Below, one piece after another: positions 27,652 through 39,930 of a DNA stretch of 57,321 nucleotides; the first letter of the stretch is position 1; each line of letters starts with the position of its first letter. Origin of the DNA: Muribaculaceae bacterium (GTDB lineage: Bacteria > Bacteroidota > Bacteroidia > Bacteroidales > Muribaculaceae); assembly GCA_017621225.1 (NCBI GenBank), contig JAGATN010000002.1, forward strand, positions 1-57,321. Direction: 5' to 3'. The notes beneath the pieces were generated by a model. It had not been told where the DNA came from. It was given only the letters and a program-made list of their open reading frames with translations, and did not search any database. The position numbers and the translations under genes are program-made.

Positions 27652-29565
27652 TCAGGCAAACGGACGCGACAGTTCGTCGAGCGTTATTATATTTATAATC
27701 AATTTGCCATCAGGGGTATAATTAGGCGATGGCAAGGCGAACAGGTCGGCCGTAAGACGTTCCATTTCCTCCATTTGCAGTACTTGCCCCGACTTTACGG
27801 CAGCGGCGCACGCCATCGACAAGGCAATGCACATGGTCAATTGATCTGACATATCCTCTCCCGTTTCAATCACATTGTCGATTATCTGAAGCAGCATATC
27901 GACGGGGTTATGCGAGTCGATTACCGACGGCACGCCGTTAAGGCTCCACGAGTCATCGCCAAGAAAAGCCACGTCAAATCCCAATGCCGTTATTTCGCCA
28001 ACGATTTCAGACAATACGGCATTTTGCGAAGGCGACACGCGCACCACTTCGGGGAACATTATTTTTTGAGACACGAAGGCATTTCGTCCGGCCAGGTCCA
28101 TGTAACGCTCAAACAACACTTTCACGTGCGCCCTATGCTGGTCGATGACCATAAGCCCCGATTTTACCGACGACAGGATGTAGCGGTTTTTCACCTGAAT
28201 ATAATTGTTGGCCGGCATTGGTCGACCGTCCGATTCAAACATGCCGTCCGAATCAATTGCCGACGCCAATGTGGCTTCGGCCTCCTGGTCAAAATTGTTC
28301 AATGCGCTGCTTTCGGCTTCAATTATGCTTTCGTCGCGTCGCGAGGCAAAGTCGTCATACAGCCGCTCCCAGTCATGCGTCACGGCGTTGAGCGCGCTCT
28401 GACGTTCGACAGGCTTGTCGGAATGCGTCGACGGGCGGCGATCGGGCAACGTTTCAGGCATGGCAAACGGATTGTAGCTTCTGTCGAGCTCAACGCCGTG
28501 CATAGCCTGCTGATTCGGCGCAAACGCCGGTATGTCGGGGGCATCATCGGCATCGAAATCTATTCCGGGCACGGCATTATAACGCCCCAGCGACTCCTTT
28601 ACGGCTGCCACGAGAATCTGCCATATCACCGACTCGTTTTCAAACTTTATTTCATTTTTGGTAGGATGTATGTTGACATCGATGGTTGCCGGATCGACCG
28701 TAAAGTTAAGAAAATAGTTTGGCTGCTCGTCGGCCGGTATCAGCATTTCGTAGCAGCCCGTTATGGCCTTATGAAAGCACGGATGCCTCATATTGCGGCC
28801 ATTGACAAACAGATATTGCAGCGGATTGCGCTTGCGGGCATATTGCGGCAGCCCGACGAATCCCGATATCTTGACTACCGACGTTTCAGTTTCGACCGGT
28901 ATGAGCTGTTTGTCAAGCACCTTTCCGAACAGATCGACAATGCGCTGCTTTTGCGACGATTTGAGCAACTGATGGGTAATCGTATCGTTGTTGACGAGCG
29001 TAAAGTCGATGTTTGGATTCACGAGTGCCAGACGCTCGAATTCGCGCATTATGTTGCCCAACTCCACGGCATCTTTTTTCAAGAATTTGCGTCGTGCCGG
29101 AATATTATAAAACAGATTCTTGACCATCATATTGCATCCGGCCACGCATGCTTCCGGCTCCTGCGACTCGACCTTCGACCCATTTATGAGTATGCGCGTG
29201 CCTATTGACGCGCCTTGCTGCATGGTGCGCATGTCGACCTGTGCCACGGCGGCGATCGAAGCAAGCGCCTCGCCCCTGAAGCCCATCGTGTTCAGGGCAA
29301 ACAAATCGTTGGCCTGACTTATTTTTGAAGTGGCATGGCGCTCAAAAGCCATTCGGGCATCGGTGTCGCTCATGCCCTTGCCGTTATCAACTACCTGAAT
29401 CAAAGTACGCCCTGCATCCTTGATTATTATCTGAATCGAGGTGGCACCTGCGTCAACGGCATTTTCCACAAGCTCCTTTATAACGGATGCCGGACGTTGA
29501 ATAACTTCACCGGCCGCAATCTGATTGGCCACTGAATCGGGCAATAGTCTTATTATGTCGCTCAT
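27652..29565 (-). CDS. mutL: DNA mismatch repair protein MutL
   Basis: This 637-residue mismatch-repair protein links MutS to downstream strand removal. The N-terminal GHKL ATPase is complete: IAAGEVIQRPASVIKELVENAVDAGA, DNGKGM and TMGFRGEALASI in residues 15-105. The linker (about 340-440) is poorly conserved, as usual. In the C-terminal domain the endonuclease motif DQHA-x2-E-x4-E reads DQHRAHVKVLFE from D475, so the middle glutamate is replaced by valine, and the late CPHGRP motif reads SPNYTPDGK. The nicking activity may be altered or absent. It has its own strong promoter. Confidence 0.96.
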   Translation of the reverse strand: MSDIIRLLPDSVANQIAAGEVIQRPASVIKELVENAVDAGATSIQIIIKDAGRTLIQVVDNGKGMSDTDARMAFERHATSKISQANDLFALNTMGFRGEALASIAAVAQVDMRTMQQGASIGTRILINGSKVESQEPEACVAGCNMMVKNLFYNIPARRKFLKKDAVELGNIMREFERLALVNPNIDFTLVNNDTITHQLLKSSQKQRIVDLFGKVLDKQLIPVETETSVVKISGFVGLPQYARKRNPLQYLFVNGRNMRHPCFHKAITGCYEMLIPADEQPNYFLNFTVDPATIDVNIHPTKNEIKFENESVIWQILVAAVKESLGRYNAVPGIDFDADDAPDIPAFAPNQQAMHGVELDRSYNPFAMPETLPDRRPSTHSDKPVERQSALNAVTHDWERLYDDFASRRDESIIEAESSALNNFDQEAEATLASAIDSDGMFESDGRPMPANNYIQVKNRYILSSVKSGLMVIDQHRAHVKVLFERYMDLAGRNAFVSQKIMFPEVVRVSPSQNAVLSEIVGEITALGFDVAFLGDDSWSLNGVPSVIDSHNPVDMLLQIIDNVIETGEDMSDQLTMCIALSMACAAAVKSGQVLQMEEMERLTADLFALPSPNYTPDGKLIINIITLDELSRPFA

Positions 29566-29591
29566 TTGTCAAATACTCCTTAATTCGACGG

Positions 29592-29623
29592 CAAATTTAC
29601 TACCATCCGTTCGTTATTGCAAA
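29592..29623 (-). promoter_or_regulatory. Promoter of mutL
   Basis: On the minus strand TTTG (plus CAAA 29620-29623) and TAAATTTG (plus CAAATTTA 29592-29599) are separated by exactly 20 bases. The ATG follows 26 bases downstream. Confidence 0.85.
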
Positions 29624-29694
29624 CAGAGTTATCTACTCAAGTTGATAACTTTTTACCAGATATATTGATTTCACGGATGCAGGTCGTGCGGGGG

Positions 29695-31677
29695 CTATTC
29701 GTCCGATTCTTCGGTCTCCGATTCTTTTGTCTTCGATTCGTCCGATTTTTCCGATTCCTCAGCTTCCTTCGTTTCTTCCGATTCTTTCGTTGTCGAATCG
29801 TCGCCCTCCTTCTTCTCGACCGCTGCGCCTGTTTCCGTCTTTTCGGCATCGGCAGGCGCGGCCTCACCGACCGGCAACACCGAAACCGGAGTGCCGGCGT
29901 CGTTCTTTTCGGGGAGCAATGGCTTGTTTTGTACTTTAGCCGGCTTTCTTATCGGCTTCGCCGAAGCGGTACGCATCAGTTTGACCATCGATTCGGGAAT
30001 CGTAAACACATCTTCGGCCGACATCGGGCGCATATCCTCATACCACGCGAATTTCGGCAAGAAATATGATTTTTTCTTCGCAAGATAGAGCGGCGTTATA
30101 TTAGTGGTGGTCTCCGGCCAAAAATGAATGCTCTCTATGGTATTTTTGGCAAAATACGAATCCATGTAACTGCTTTCAACGTAGGCAAACTTATTGTACG
30201 TCGAATCCGATTCCATCGGGAATATGATGAGCTGCACGCTTCCTTCCACGTACATGCGCCTGACGGTCGAATCATTGAAATATACCGTCATGTCATTGCC
30301 GGTGAGCTGCTGATAGCAATCTTCGTCAATATGTTCGGCCATAAAGCCGAATTCGGGCAATCGCGCCCAATCGACGGTCGAATCATTCAGATGCACATTT
30401 ATTACATCGCCGAATATCTGGCGGTTGTCGCTCCACACCACCGGATGCCTGTACATGTACAATATCGAATCGCGTTCGCTGGAGCTCAACGAATCACACA
30501 ATCCCTGTATGTCGGAACGATAGAAACGCACTTTGTGAAACACGTTGGTAACGCGCATCGTATCGGCCTTGTCGACATACGCTATCACGGTATCGCCGTG
30601 AAGATAGAGCGTGTCGCCTTTCGAATATTCCTTTACCAAAGCGCGTCCGGTCACGAATGCGCTGTCGGCCACGTCATTGTAATAGCCGTAATCGCCGTGC
30701 AGCGACGTCTGTCGGGTTGAGTCGACAAATACCATATTGCCGAAAGCTTCGCCATAACCCTTGTTGCGGTCATAGAAAAGCGTGTCGCCGGTAAGAGTGT
30801 TTCCGCGCGAGGTCACCACCGTCGAGCGCTCGAAAAGGTCGGCCAGGCCCGAATTGGTGTCATACGTGCCCGAGGTCGACAAAATTTCGCCATCCGCATT
30901 CACTATGCGCGTAGCCGCCACGAGGCGCGCTATGCCCGTACCGGTGTTATACTCGAGCGAGTCGGTATACATCATCACCGTATCGTTTTCGCGCGGACTT
31001 TCAAGCTCTACGTTGAAATAAAAATATGCGTATTTGGTATTAGGGTGATACTCCCCTTCGAGCGATTTCAACCGATTGTTTTTGTCGGCAAGCACGCCGC
31101 CGATGTTATAATAGCCCACCTCCTCGGCCATGTCGTAGTTAAACACGTCGGTTTCAAGCTTTACGTCGCGGTTTATCAGGCGCACCTTCTTGCCCGGGTC
31201 GGCATACAGCACGGCTATTTCAGTGGCTCCGTCATAGTTCAGCTCGTCGGCATAAACGAACAGGGTGTCGCCCTGCTCCATGCGCACGTTGCCAAACGCA
31301 TCCACCGAGTTTGACTGTTCGTAAAGATGCGCGCTGTCGCAATACATGTACATGTCGTTTTTACGAAACACCACGTTGCCCGACAGCACCTGATACTGTT
31401 CGCCCACGTCAGGTCCCGTCTGCTCGTCATACTGCCATATGTCGGCGCGCTCGAGAAACATCTTGCCCTCCTGATAGCGGTCGGCGTCGGGAATCATCGG
31501 GCGCACGCGCTTCCGCGCGATGCTGTCGCGCATAGTCCCCTGCGACCGTCGGTCGTCGACACCCGCGCTTATCAGCATGGGGAGAAACAAAAGCATCAAG
31601 CATGCGATTACCGGAACGGTTCGCATGCTTGAATATTTATTTTTCATCTTCTTGTTGTCAAACGATTTTTCTTTCAT
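29695..31677 (-). CDS. OstA-like organic-solvent-tolerance/LPS-transport protein
   Basis: This 660-residue exported protein has a signal segment at about 20-40 (VPVIACLMLLFLPMLISAG). Long stretches of repeated beta strands follow (LSGNVVFRKNDMYMYCDSAHLY, VDAFGNVRMEQGDTLFVYADEL) typical of the LptA/OstA fold, so it may bind or carry lipopolysaccharide across the periplasm. The last 80 residues are a low-complexity Glu/Ser/Lys tail ending in TEESDE. The start overlaps the end of the surA-like gene by 4 bases, which fixes the ATG at 31677. It closes a guaB-ppiC-surA-ostA run. It is longer than E. coli LptA (about 185) and lacks the LptD barrel. Confidence 0.83.
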   Translation of the reverse strand: MKEKSFDNKKMKNKYSSMRTVPVIACLMLLFLPMLISAGVDDRRSQGTMRDSIARKRVRPMIPDADRYQEGKMFLERADIWQYDEQTGPDVGEQYQVLSGNVVFRKNDMYMYCDSAHLYEQSNSVDAFGNVRMEQGDTLFVYADELNYDGATEIAVLYADPGKKVRLINRDVKLETDVFNYDMAEEVGYYNIGGVLADKNNRLKSLEGEYHPNTKYAYFYFNVELESPRENDTVMMYTDSLEYNTGTGIARLVAATRIVNADGEILSTSGTYDTNSGLADLFERSTVVTSRGNTLTGDTLFYDRNKGYGEAFGNMVFVDSTRQTSLHGDYGYYNDVADSAFVTGRALVKEYSKGDTLYLHGDTVIAYVDKADTMRVTNVFHKVRFYRSDIQGLCDSLSSSERDSILYMYRHPVVWSDNRQIFGDVINVHLNDSTVDWARLPEFGFMAEHIDEDCYQQLTGNDMTVYFNDSTVRRMYVEGSVQLIIFPMESDSTYNKFAYVESSYMDSYFAKNTIESIHFWPETTTNITPLYLAKKKSYFLPKFAWYEDMRPMSAEDVFTIPESMVKLMRTASAKPIRKPAKVQNKPLLPEKNDAGTPVSVLPVGEAAPADAEKTETGAAVEKKEGDDSTTKESEETKEAEESEKSDESKTKESETEESDE

Positions 31678-33041
31678 TTGGTATCACTTGTCCTGATCCA
31701 CCCTTTATGTTGGAAATCGCAATTGCGCCATCCCGGTTCGACCCTCACGTATGTTTCGGATATCTTCTTTTCGAGCCAGTCCTTGAGTATCTTTTCGCGC
31801 AATGAGTTTTCGTACATCATCTTTATCACGTTGTAGTCATCGATAAGGTTGGCCTTATGCCCTTCGATGCGCGATTTGAGCTTAACCATCGCAACCACTT
31901 CGCGATTTTTCTTTTCGTCCATCATTACGAACGGAGCCGATACCTCACCCACCTTCATGGTGTCGACGACGCTCGACACTCCCGTCGGGAGCTCTTTCAT
32001 GGTAAAGCGAGTGGAGTTACCGTTATTCACGTTCACCATGACGCCGTGATTTTTTTTCGTGTCCTTATCCTGCGATACGTATGGCACGGCTTCGTCAAAT
32101 GTCAGTTCGCCCGCCATTATGTGCGTATGCAGCGAGTCCATTCGCGACACCACGTCGTTTATTTCATTTTCCGAGGCCTTGGGGGTCAGCAATATGTGAC
32201 GCACATTGATGCGGTCGCCCAACTTTTCTATCAGCTGAATTATATGATAGCCATATTCGCTCTCCACTATCTTCGACACCTTCTTGGGGTCGTTAAGGTT
32301 AAATGCCACGGCGGCAAATTCGGGATCGAGCTCGGCGCGACCCATAAATCCGAGTTCGCCTCGCTGAAATGCCGACTCGCGGTCTTCGGAGTACATCACC
32401 GCAAGAGTGCCGAAATCTTTTTCGCCATTTGTCACCTGCTCCGAATAGCTGCGCAAACGAGCCTTTACATCCTCTATCTCCTGACGGGGAATTACCGGAT
32501 TAACCGTTATGATCTGCACCTCAACCTGAAGGGGGATGAACGGCAGACTGTCGGCCGGAAGCTGTTCGAAGTATTTTCTTACGTCTGACGGGGTCACTTT
32601 TATGTTTTCGGTCAGTTTCTGCTGCACCATTCGCACTCGGAAGTCGTTTCTTATCATGTCGGTAACCGACTGACGTATCTCGGCATAAGGTTTATTGAAG
32701 TATTCTTCCAATTTTTCCTTGCCGCCCACTCTTTCCATGTATCGGCTTATTCGGCCATCGGCCTCCGACATCACCATGGCGTCATTGGCAAGCAACGTGT
32801 CGATATCGGCCTGATGCAGATAAAGCTTTTCAATGGCCATCATTTCGGGTATGAGGCAATAGGGGTCGTTTACGACGGTTCGCTCGGCCTTCATATTGTT
32901 ATATTGTTCCTCTATGTCGCTTTTCCATATCGGGGTATCGCCGATGATCCACGCCACTTCTTCCACTATGTTATTCTGCGCTCCCGACACTAATGCCGTC
33001 AACGCCAATGCTATCAAAAGAAATATTCTATTGGTTTTCAC
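31674..33041 (-). CDS. SurA-like periplasmic peptidyl-prolyl isomerase
   Basis: This 455-residue protein has a signal peptide (1-21, ending in VSGAQ), a SurA-type N-terminal helical region (about 25-165) and two parvulin-like domains. The first lies around 170-270 (EVQIITVNPVIPRQEIE, GELGFMGRAELDPEFAAVAF). The second lies around 275-380 (INVRHILLTPKASENEI). It should chaperone outer-membrane proteins, consistent with the ostA-like gene overlapping its 3' end. The start codon is GTG. A -7 box lies just upstream, so it can be transcribed apart from ppiC. Confidence 0.9.
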   Translation of the reverse strand: MKTNRIFLLIALALTALVSGAQNNIVEEVAWIIGDTPIWKSDIEEQYNNMKAERTVVNDPYCLIPEMMAIEKLYLHQADIDTLLANDAMVMSEADGRISRYMERVGGKEKLEEYFNKPYAEIRQSVTDMIRNDFRVRMVQQKLTENIKVTPSDVRKYFEQLPADSLPFIPLQVEVQIITVNPVIPRQEIEDVKARLRSYSEQVTNGEKDFGTLAVMYSEDRESAFQRGELGFMGRAELDPEFAAVAFNLNDPKKVSKIVESEYGYHIIQLIEKLGDRINVRHILLTPKASENEINDVVSRMDSLHTHIMAGELTFDEAVPYVSQDKDTKKNHGVMVNVNNGNSTRFTMKELPTGVSSVVDTMKVGEVSAPFVMMDEKKNREVVAMVKLKSRIEGHKANLIDDYNVIKMMYENSLREKILKDWLEKKISETYVRVEPGWRNCDFQHKGWIRTSDTK

Positions 33042-33066
33042 TCTAATGCTTTTTTATTTTATCCGC

Positions 33067-33074
33067 CAAAATTA
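33067..33074 (-). promoter_or_regulatory. -7 promoter box of the surA-like gene
   Basis: TAATTTTG on the minus strand (plus CAAAATTA) lies 26 bases before the GTG start. A second such box, TATTTTTG, lies at 33109-33116. These allow expression from within the guaB-ostA run. Confidence 0.5.
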
Positions 33075-33129
33075 CTAAATTTTAAGCATCCGATTCTAAT
33101 ATTATATGCAAAAATAGACTAAATATGCA

Positions 33130-34578
33130 TCATTTAATTCGTTTCAGTATCTTTTTATTGATTTTAGCCGGATATTTTTTTGCCAACCGGGCCGACCATT
33201 CATCCTCAAGATGACGGCTATATGCCTTCACGAACTCCGACCCGGCATCAGCGGCTTCTTCGGGAGCATTCAGAATGCGCCACCCGTAAGCGGTGTAATG
33301 CGACCATTTGTCGGGCGAACGGTAAGGATCGCCGCCAAACGCAACGGCATCGACCACCGGGCTTTCGCCCTTTCGGCAAATCACCCGCTCCACCTTTATT
33401 CCACGTCCGAATAGAGCCTTGAGCGAGTCGGCCTTTAGCTCGTCAGCCACATCCGAAACCGATGCCAAATACGATTCAACGCCGGCAATGGTCAGGCTGT
33501 CAGACGCAAAAACCACGTAGCCTTTGAATCGGGGTTCGGCCCATTTGAAATCATTGGAATGGGCTGCGAAATACGACTCCACGGCCTCCCTATCGGCAAA
33601 CGGATCGCGCCACACCTTGCGCTGACTTATCTCGTAGAGCAACGTACCGTCGTAAAACTCATTTATCAAGCCCGCATATTCGGGCACATTTTCAGTCAGA
33701 CTATCCATTGCGGCCGACAGCACTTCCGATTCATCAATCACTTTTCCGCCGGGTGAAGCATAACGCGCCTTCAATCGACTCAGTCCCCTGACATACGCCT
33801 CCTGAAACACGCCGTTGCGCTCGAGCATGGCATCGATGTCATTGCGCAACTCGTCAAACGTAGGAATGGCCGTCTCGGCGCGCCGACGGCCCTCCAACTT
33901 TATTATGTGCCACCCGAACGGCGACCTGACAGGCCCCGATATTTCACCTTCAGCCATATCGTATGCCGCATTTTCAAATGCAAGCGGATACATGCCCGCC
34001 GACACCCGACCCAGACTTCCGCCGACATCTTTCGACGATGCATCTATCGAATATATCGTTGCGAGTGCCGCGAAGTCGGCTCCGCCAGCGAGCGCGCAAC
34101 GAATGCTGTCGGCGCGCTGCCTCTGCTCGTCGAACGGCAGGAGCGGCAGCATTATATGGCATACGTCGATCGATTCCAATAAATGCGAGTATGCCACGCG
34201 CGCAATGCTGTCGATAAAAGCGTCGTCGCGCAGATAGCGCCAGGCCATCTCCTTCTTGTATTCGTAAAACTCGTTTCGAAACCGTGGCATCGTATCAAGC
34301 CCCTCGGCCTCGGCTTCGGCCACCTTGCGTTTGTAGTCAGCAAGTCCGGCAAGATGCCGTTCGAAATCGTCCGTAGCAATCGCTTCGCCATGACTACGGT
34401 TTTTACGATACGAATATTCAAATTCAGCCAACGTCACCTGCTTGCCGGCCACGGTAAGCACCACGTCATTGTCAGTATTTACCGAACGCGTCTTTGCCGA
34501 CAAGACCGACAAAGACGCGATAACGTTTACTAACAATATGCCTGCGGTCAAAACCGCCGCTTTAGCATTTTTAATCAT
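33130..34578 (-). CDS. Periplasmic parvulin-type peptidyl-prolyl isomerase
   Basis: This 482-residue exported protein has a signal peptide (about 1-28) and one clear parvulin (PpiC) domain at about 135-235. The domain shows VCHIMLPLLPFDEQ, GGSLGRVSAGMYPLAFENAAYDM and GPVRSPFGWHIIKL. The C-terminal half (240-482) is helical and not recognisable. It would help fold outer-membrane or periplasmic proteins alongside the SurA-like protein encoded downstream. It starts six bases after the guaB stop, so it is probably transcribed with guaB. There is a relaxed 88-base gap with its own promoter boxes before the surA-like gene. Confidence 0.86.
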   Translation of the reverse strand: MIKNAKAAVLTAGILLVNVIASLSVLSAKTRSVNTDNDVVLTVAGKQVTLAEFEYSYRKNRSHGEAIATDDFERHLAGLADYKRKVAEAEAEGLDTMPRFRNEFYEYKKEMAWRYLRDDAFIDSIARVAYSHLLESIDVCHIMLPLLPFDEQRQRADSIRCALAGGADFAALATIYSIDASSKDVGGSLGRVSAGMYPLAFENAAYDMAEGEISGPVRSPFGWHIIKLEGRRRAETAIPTFDELRNDIDAMLERNGVFQEAYVRGLSRLKARYASPGGKVIDESEVLSAAMDSLTENVPEYAGLINEFYDGTLLYEISQRKVWRDPFADREAVESYFAAHSNDFKWAEPRFKGYVVFASDSLTIAGVESYLASVSDVADELKADSLKALFGRGIKVERVICRKGESPVVDAVAFGGDPYRSPDKWSHYTAYGWRILNAPEEAADAGSEFVKAYSRHLEDEWSARLAKKYPAKINKKILKRIK

Positions 34579-34584
34579 ACTATT

Positions 34585-36081
<1,497 letters not shown>

Positions 36082-36091
36082 TTATTGCATG

Positions 36092-36099
36092 CAAAGATA
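36092..36099 (-). promoter_or_regulatory. -7 promoter box of guaB
   Basis: TATCTTTG on the minus strand (plus CAAAGATA) fits TAnnTTTG and lies 29 bases before the guaB ATG. Confidence 0.6.
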
Positions 36100-36227
36100 C
36101 ATATTTTTTGCATATGCCACCTAATGGTGTAATATAATTTTTAAATCATATTTCATATTTTTCAGCATATGCCGTGAACTTCTGTTCGCGCCGTCACGTT
36201 ATCAGCTAATGAAACCGATATTGCCAT

Positions 36228-36247
36228 TTTGTCAGTCGGCAGACAAA
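36228..36247 (+). promoter_or_regulatory. Dyad TTTGTC-N8-GACAAA upstream of groES
   Basis: TTTGTC (36228-36233) and GACAAA (36242-36247) form a perfect inverted repeat just upstream of a -24/-12 type promoter. It could bind the activator or another regulator of the chaperonin operon. I see no CIRCE element (TTAGCACTC-N9-GAGTGCTAA) here. Confidence 0.45.
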
Positions 36248-36256
36248 GATGCCGTT

Positions 36257-36272
36257 TGGCACGATATGTGCA
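36257..36272 (+). promoter_or_regulatory. Candidate sigma-54 (-24/-12) promoter of groESL
   Basis: TGGCACG-ATAT-GTGCA matches the sigma-54 consensus TGGCACG-N4-TTGCA with one mismatch. The invariant GG (36258-36259) and GC (36270-36271) keep the required 12-base distance. Transcription would start near 36283, 44 bases before the groES ATG. No TAnnTTTG box was found in this leader. Confidence 0.55.
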
Positions 36273-36326
36273 GTAACAGAGATAGAAACAATTACAATAA
36301 CATATCTTATATTAAACTTTTAAGTT

Positions 36327-36602
36327 ATGAATATCAAACCATTAGCTGATCGGGTGTTAATAAGCCCCACTCCTGCTGAGGAAGTTACGATGGCAGGTAT
36401 AATCATACCTGACTCTGCAAAAGAGAAACCGTTGAAAGGTGTAGTTCTTGCAACCGGAAACGGCACAAAAGACGAGGAAATGACAGTCAAAACCGGTGAC
36501 AACGTGCTTTATGGAAAGTATGCCGGCACCGAGATTGAATTTGAAGGCGAGAAATATCTCATCATGCGCCAATCAGACATACTGGCAGTCATAACCGAAT
36601 AA
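36327..36602 (+). CDS. groS: Co-chaperonin GroES
   Basis: This 91-residue heptameric lid of the GroEL chamber starts [12 protein letters not shown] and carries the mobile loop ([18 protein letters not shown]) at about 16-33. The roof/beta-barrel motif is [15 protein letters not shown] and the end is DILAVI. Length is slightly below the E. coli 97 but normal for Bacteroidota. groEL follows after 30 bases. Confidence 0.97.
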   Translation: MNIKPLADRVLISPTPAEEVTMAGIIIPDSAKEKPLKGVVLATGNGTKDEEMTVKTGDNVLYGKYAGTEIEFEGEKYLIMRQSDILAVITE

Positions 36603-36620
36603 TACTTACGTATTTTTTAA

Positions 36621-38270
<1,650 letters not shown>

Positions 38271-38305
38271 TGTGACGCACTTGCATACGAAAAAACATAG
38301 TAACC

Positions 38306-38336
38306 AAAGAGGGTCGGATTTCGTCCGACCCTCTTT
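38306..38336. terminator. Bidirectional terminator between groEL and the minus-strand lipoprotein gene
   Basis: AAAGAGGGTCGGA (38306-38318) and TCCGACCCTCTTT (38324-38336) form a perfect 13-base stem with a 5-base loop. The A-rich 5' end and T-rich 3' end let it work for both converging units. Confidence 0.85.
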
Positions 38337-38364
38337 GTTATTTATCGACAAACGAGAAAGGGGC

Positions 38365-38844
38365 TCACAACTCCTCGTCGTCATCAACGGCTACGTCAGT
38401 CGAATCGGCGCTGACATATTCGGTCTTGGGCCACGAGCCGGCCACTCCCTTGCCTCCCAAGGCTTCGGAAAGCTTTATCAGGCCCGATATTATGACGAGA
38501 TTTTGCGACATGTCCTCGTCGAGCGAATTGTAAAAGCGCTCGGCACCCTGCTCATCTTTTTCAATAGACTCCTTATAGCAATTTAAAAATTTATCAGAAG
38601 CCTCATCGTCACCGTTCACGGTGGCTATGAGCGCATACGCCACCGACAAGCGACATATCCCCTCCAAGTCAAGGTCGCTGCGGTTTTCGTATGCCTTGTC
38701 GGCATACTGACGCGCATCATCCCACTTTTTCGCTTCAGCGGCTTCATAAGCCTTCATCTCATCGGTTTTGCCAAAATCGGAGCATCCCGACATAATTGCC
38801 GCGATACACAACGACAACAATGCAATTACAGTAGATCTAACCAT
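38365..38844 (-). CDS. Hypothetical lipoprotein
   Basis: I do not recognise the family of this 159-residue protein. It has a clear lipoprotein signal peptide with lipobox MSGC and the lipid-bearing cysteine at residue 21. The rest is mostly helical (KAYEAAEAKKWDDARQYADKAYEN looks like a single TPR-type pair), with an acidic tail ending DVAVDDDEEL. The start follows the end of the upstream SPOR-type gene by one base, so the two are probably co-transcribed and act at the envelope. Confidence 0.7.
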   Translation of the reverse strand: MVRSTVIALLSLCIAAIMSGCSDFGKTDEMKAYEAAEAKKWDDARQYADKAYENRSDLDLEGICRLSVAYALIATVNGDDEASDKFLNCYKESIEKDEQGAERFYNSLDEDMSQNLVIISGLIKLSEALGGKGVAGSWPKTEYVSADSTDVAVDDDEEL

Positions 38845-38845
38845 A

Positions 38846-39358
38846 TCAATAATTCAAATGCGAAGGTATCAACACATACGGATAAGGCGATTTCAACGTC
38901 ATCTTCGAATCGTTCTTCACCTTGTTTATTATCTTTTTGGCATCACCGGCGGTTGCGGCCTCGTCGCAAACCACGAAATAATGCGCATCGGCACTCTTTA
39001 ACAGGAAAGCCTTTGGATAGCCATCCTTCATCAGCCTCTCGCACATGGAATTGGCATTAAAGAGCTGATGAAACTCGCCAACCACCACGTTAAACCGCAG
39101 CAACTTGCCGTCGGCATTTCCGCCATCCTTCGATATGCTTACGCGCTCCACTCTCACAAGGAGCGAATCGCCGTCAATCACCCTCATCTTGGGCATCGTA
39201 CGATCTTTCATGGCCGCCAGCGCCGGATCGTCATACTTCTCCGACGTCTGTTTTTCCTTGGCTTTCTCATAGGCGGCCTTGTAGTTTGCCTCATTGGTCT
39301 TGCATGACGAAGCCAATGCCGCAAGAACAATTATTGCTATAAATCCTAATCTGTTCAT
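38846..39358 (-). CDS. SPOR-domain-like lipoprotein
   Basis: This 170-residue exported lipoprotein has signal peptide and cysteine at residue 19 (LASSC). The body from about residue 80 (RFNVVVGEFHQLFNANSMCERLMKDGYPKAFLL) has the shape of a SPOR domain, which binds denuded peptidoglycan strands at division sites. The open frame reaches a TTG at 39382, but the ATG at 39358 begins exactly at the signal peptide, four bases after the phosphoesterase stop. It is probably co-transcribed with the phosphoesterase upstream and the hypothetical lipoprotein downstream. SPOR assignment is by pattern only. Confidence 0.7.
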   Translation of the reverse strand: MNRLGFIAIIVLAALASSCKTNEANYKAAYEKAKEKQTSEKYDDPALAAMKDRTMPKMRVIDGDSLLVRVERVSISKDGGNADGKLLRFNVVVGEFHQLFNANSMCERLMKDGYPKAFLLKSADAHYFVVCDEAATAGDAKKIINKVKNDSKMTLKSPYPYVLIPSHLNY

Positions 39359-39362
39359 ATGT

Positions 39363-39866
39363 TCAAATTTTTTGTTTTCCAAGAGTTATCACTTCCAGAT
39401 CGCGCATCGTTCCCGCATCTATGGTAAGACGCACGAGCGTACGCTCTTTTTGCCACCCGTGATATCCGGCTGCACCGGGATTTATGTGCAGCAAGTCGAG
39501 CTCGGCATCGGGCATCACCTTCAGTATGTGCGAATGTCCGGCCACCATCAGCTTTATCCGATTTTCGGCCAGCAGCTTTTTCACGCCCGGAGAGTATCGC
39601 CCGGGGTATCCCGCAATGTGCGACATCCACACCTTCAAGCCTTCAACCTCAAATTCGAGCAATTCGGGGCAAAGCCGTCGCACCTCCCCGTGGTCGACGT
39701 TTCCGGCTACGGCGCGAACCACCGGAGCCACGTCGCGCAGACGCTCGATTATCGAAATGTCGCCCACGTCGCCGGCGTGCCATATTTCATCACACTCGGC
39801 AAAATGCTTTGCATAACGGTCGTCCCAACACGAATGCGTGTCGCTAAGTATTCCGATTCGCTTCAT
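39363..39866 (-). CDS. YfcE-type metallophosphoesterase
   Basis: This 167-residue cytoplasmic phosphodiesterase has the full set of calcineurin-type metal motifs: GILSDTHSCWDD, HAGDVGD, GNVDH, and GHSH near residue 112. It resembles E. coli YfcE and MJ0936, which hydrolyse phosphodiester substrates, but the natural substrate is unknown. It has no signal peptide. It is followed at short spacing by two lipoprotein genes. Confidence 0.9.
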   Translation of the reverse strand: MKRIGILSDTHSCWDDRYAKHFAECDEIWHAGDVGDISIIERLRDVAPVVRAVAGNVDHGEVRRLCPELLEFEVEGLKVWMSHIAGYPGRYSPGVKKLLAENRIKLMVAGHSHILKVMPDAELDLLHINPGAAGYHGWQKERTLVRLTIDAGTMRDLEVITLGKQKI

Positions 39867-39930
39867 ATCTCATATAGTTCGAGTTATCATATATAACATA
39901 TTCACATGGCAAAAAAATTGCCAACCGATT

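Noticed and set aside
39907-39923. TGGCAA-A5-TTGCCA hairpin downstream of the six-hairpin glycosidase gene
   Set aside because: The stem is only six bases and no T-run follows on the minus strand after the second arm, so I could not support it as a terminator.
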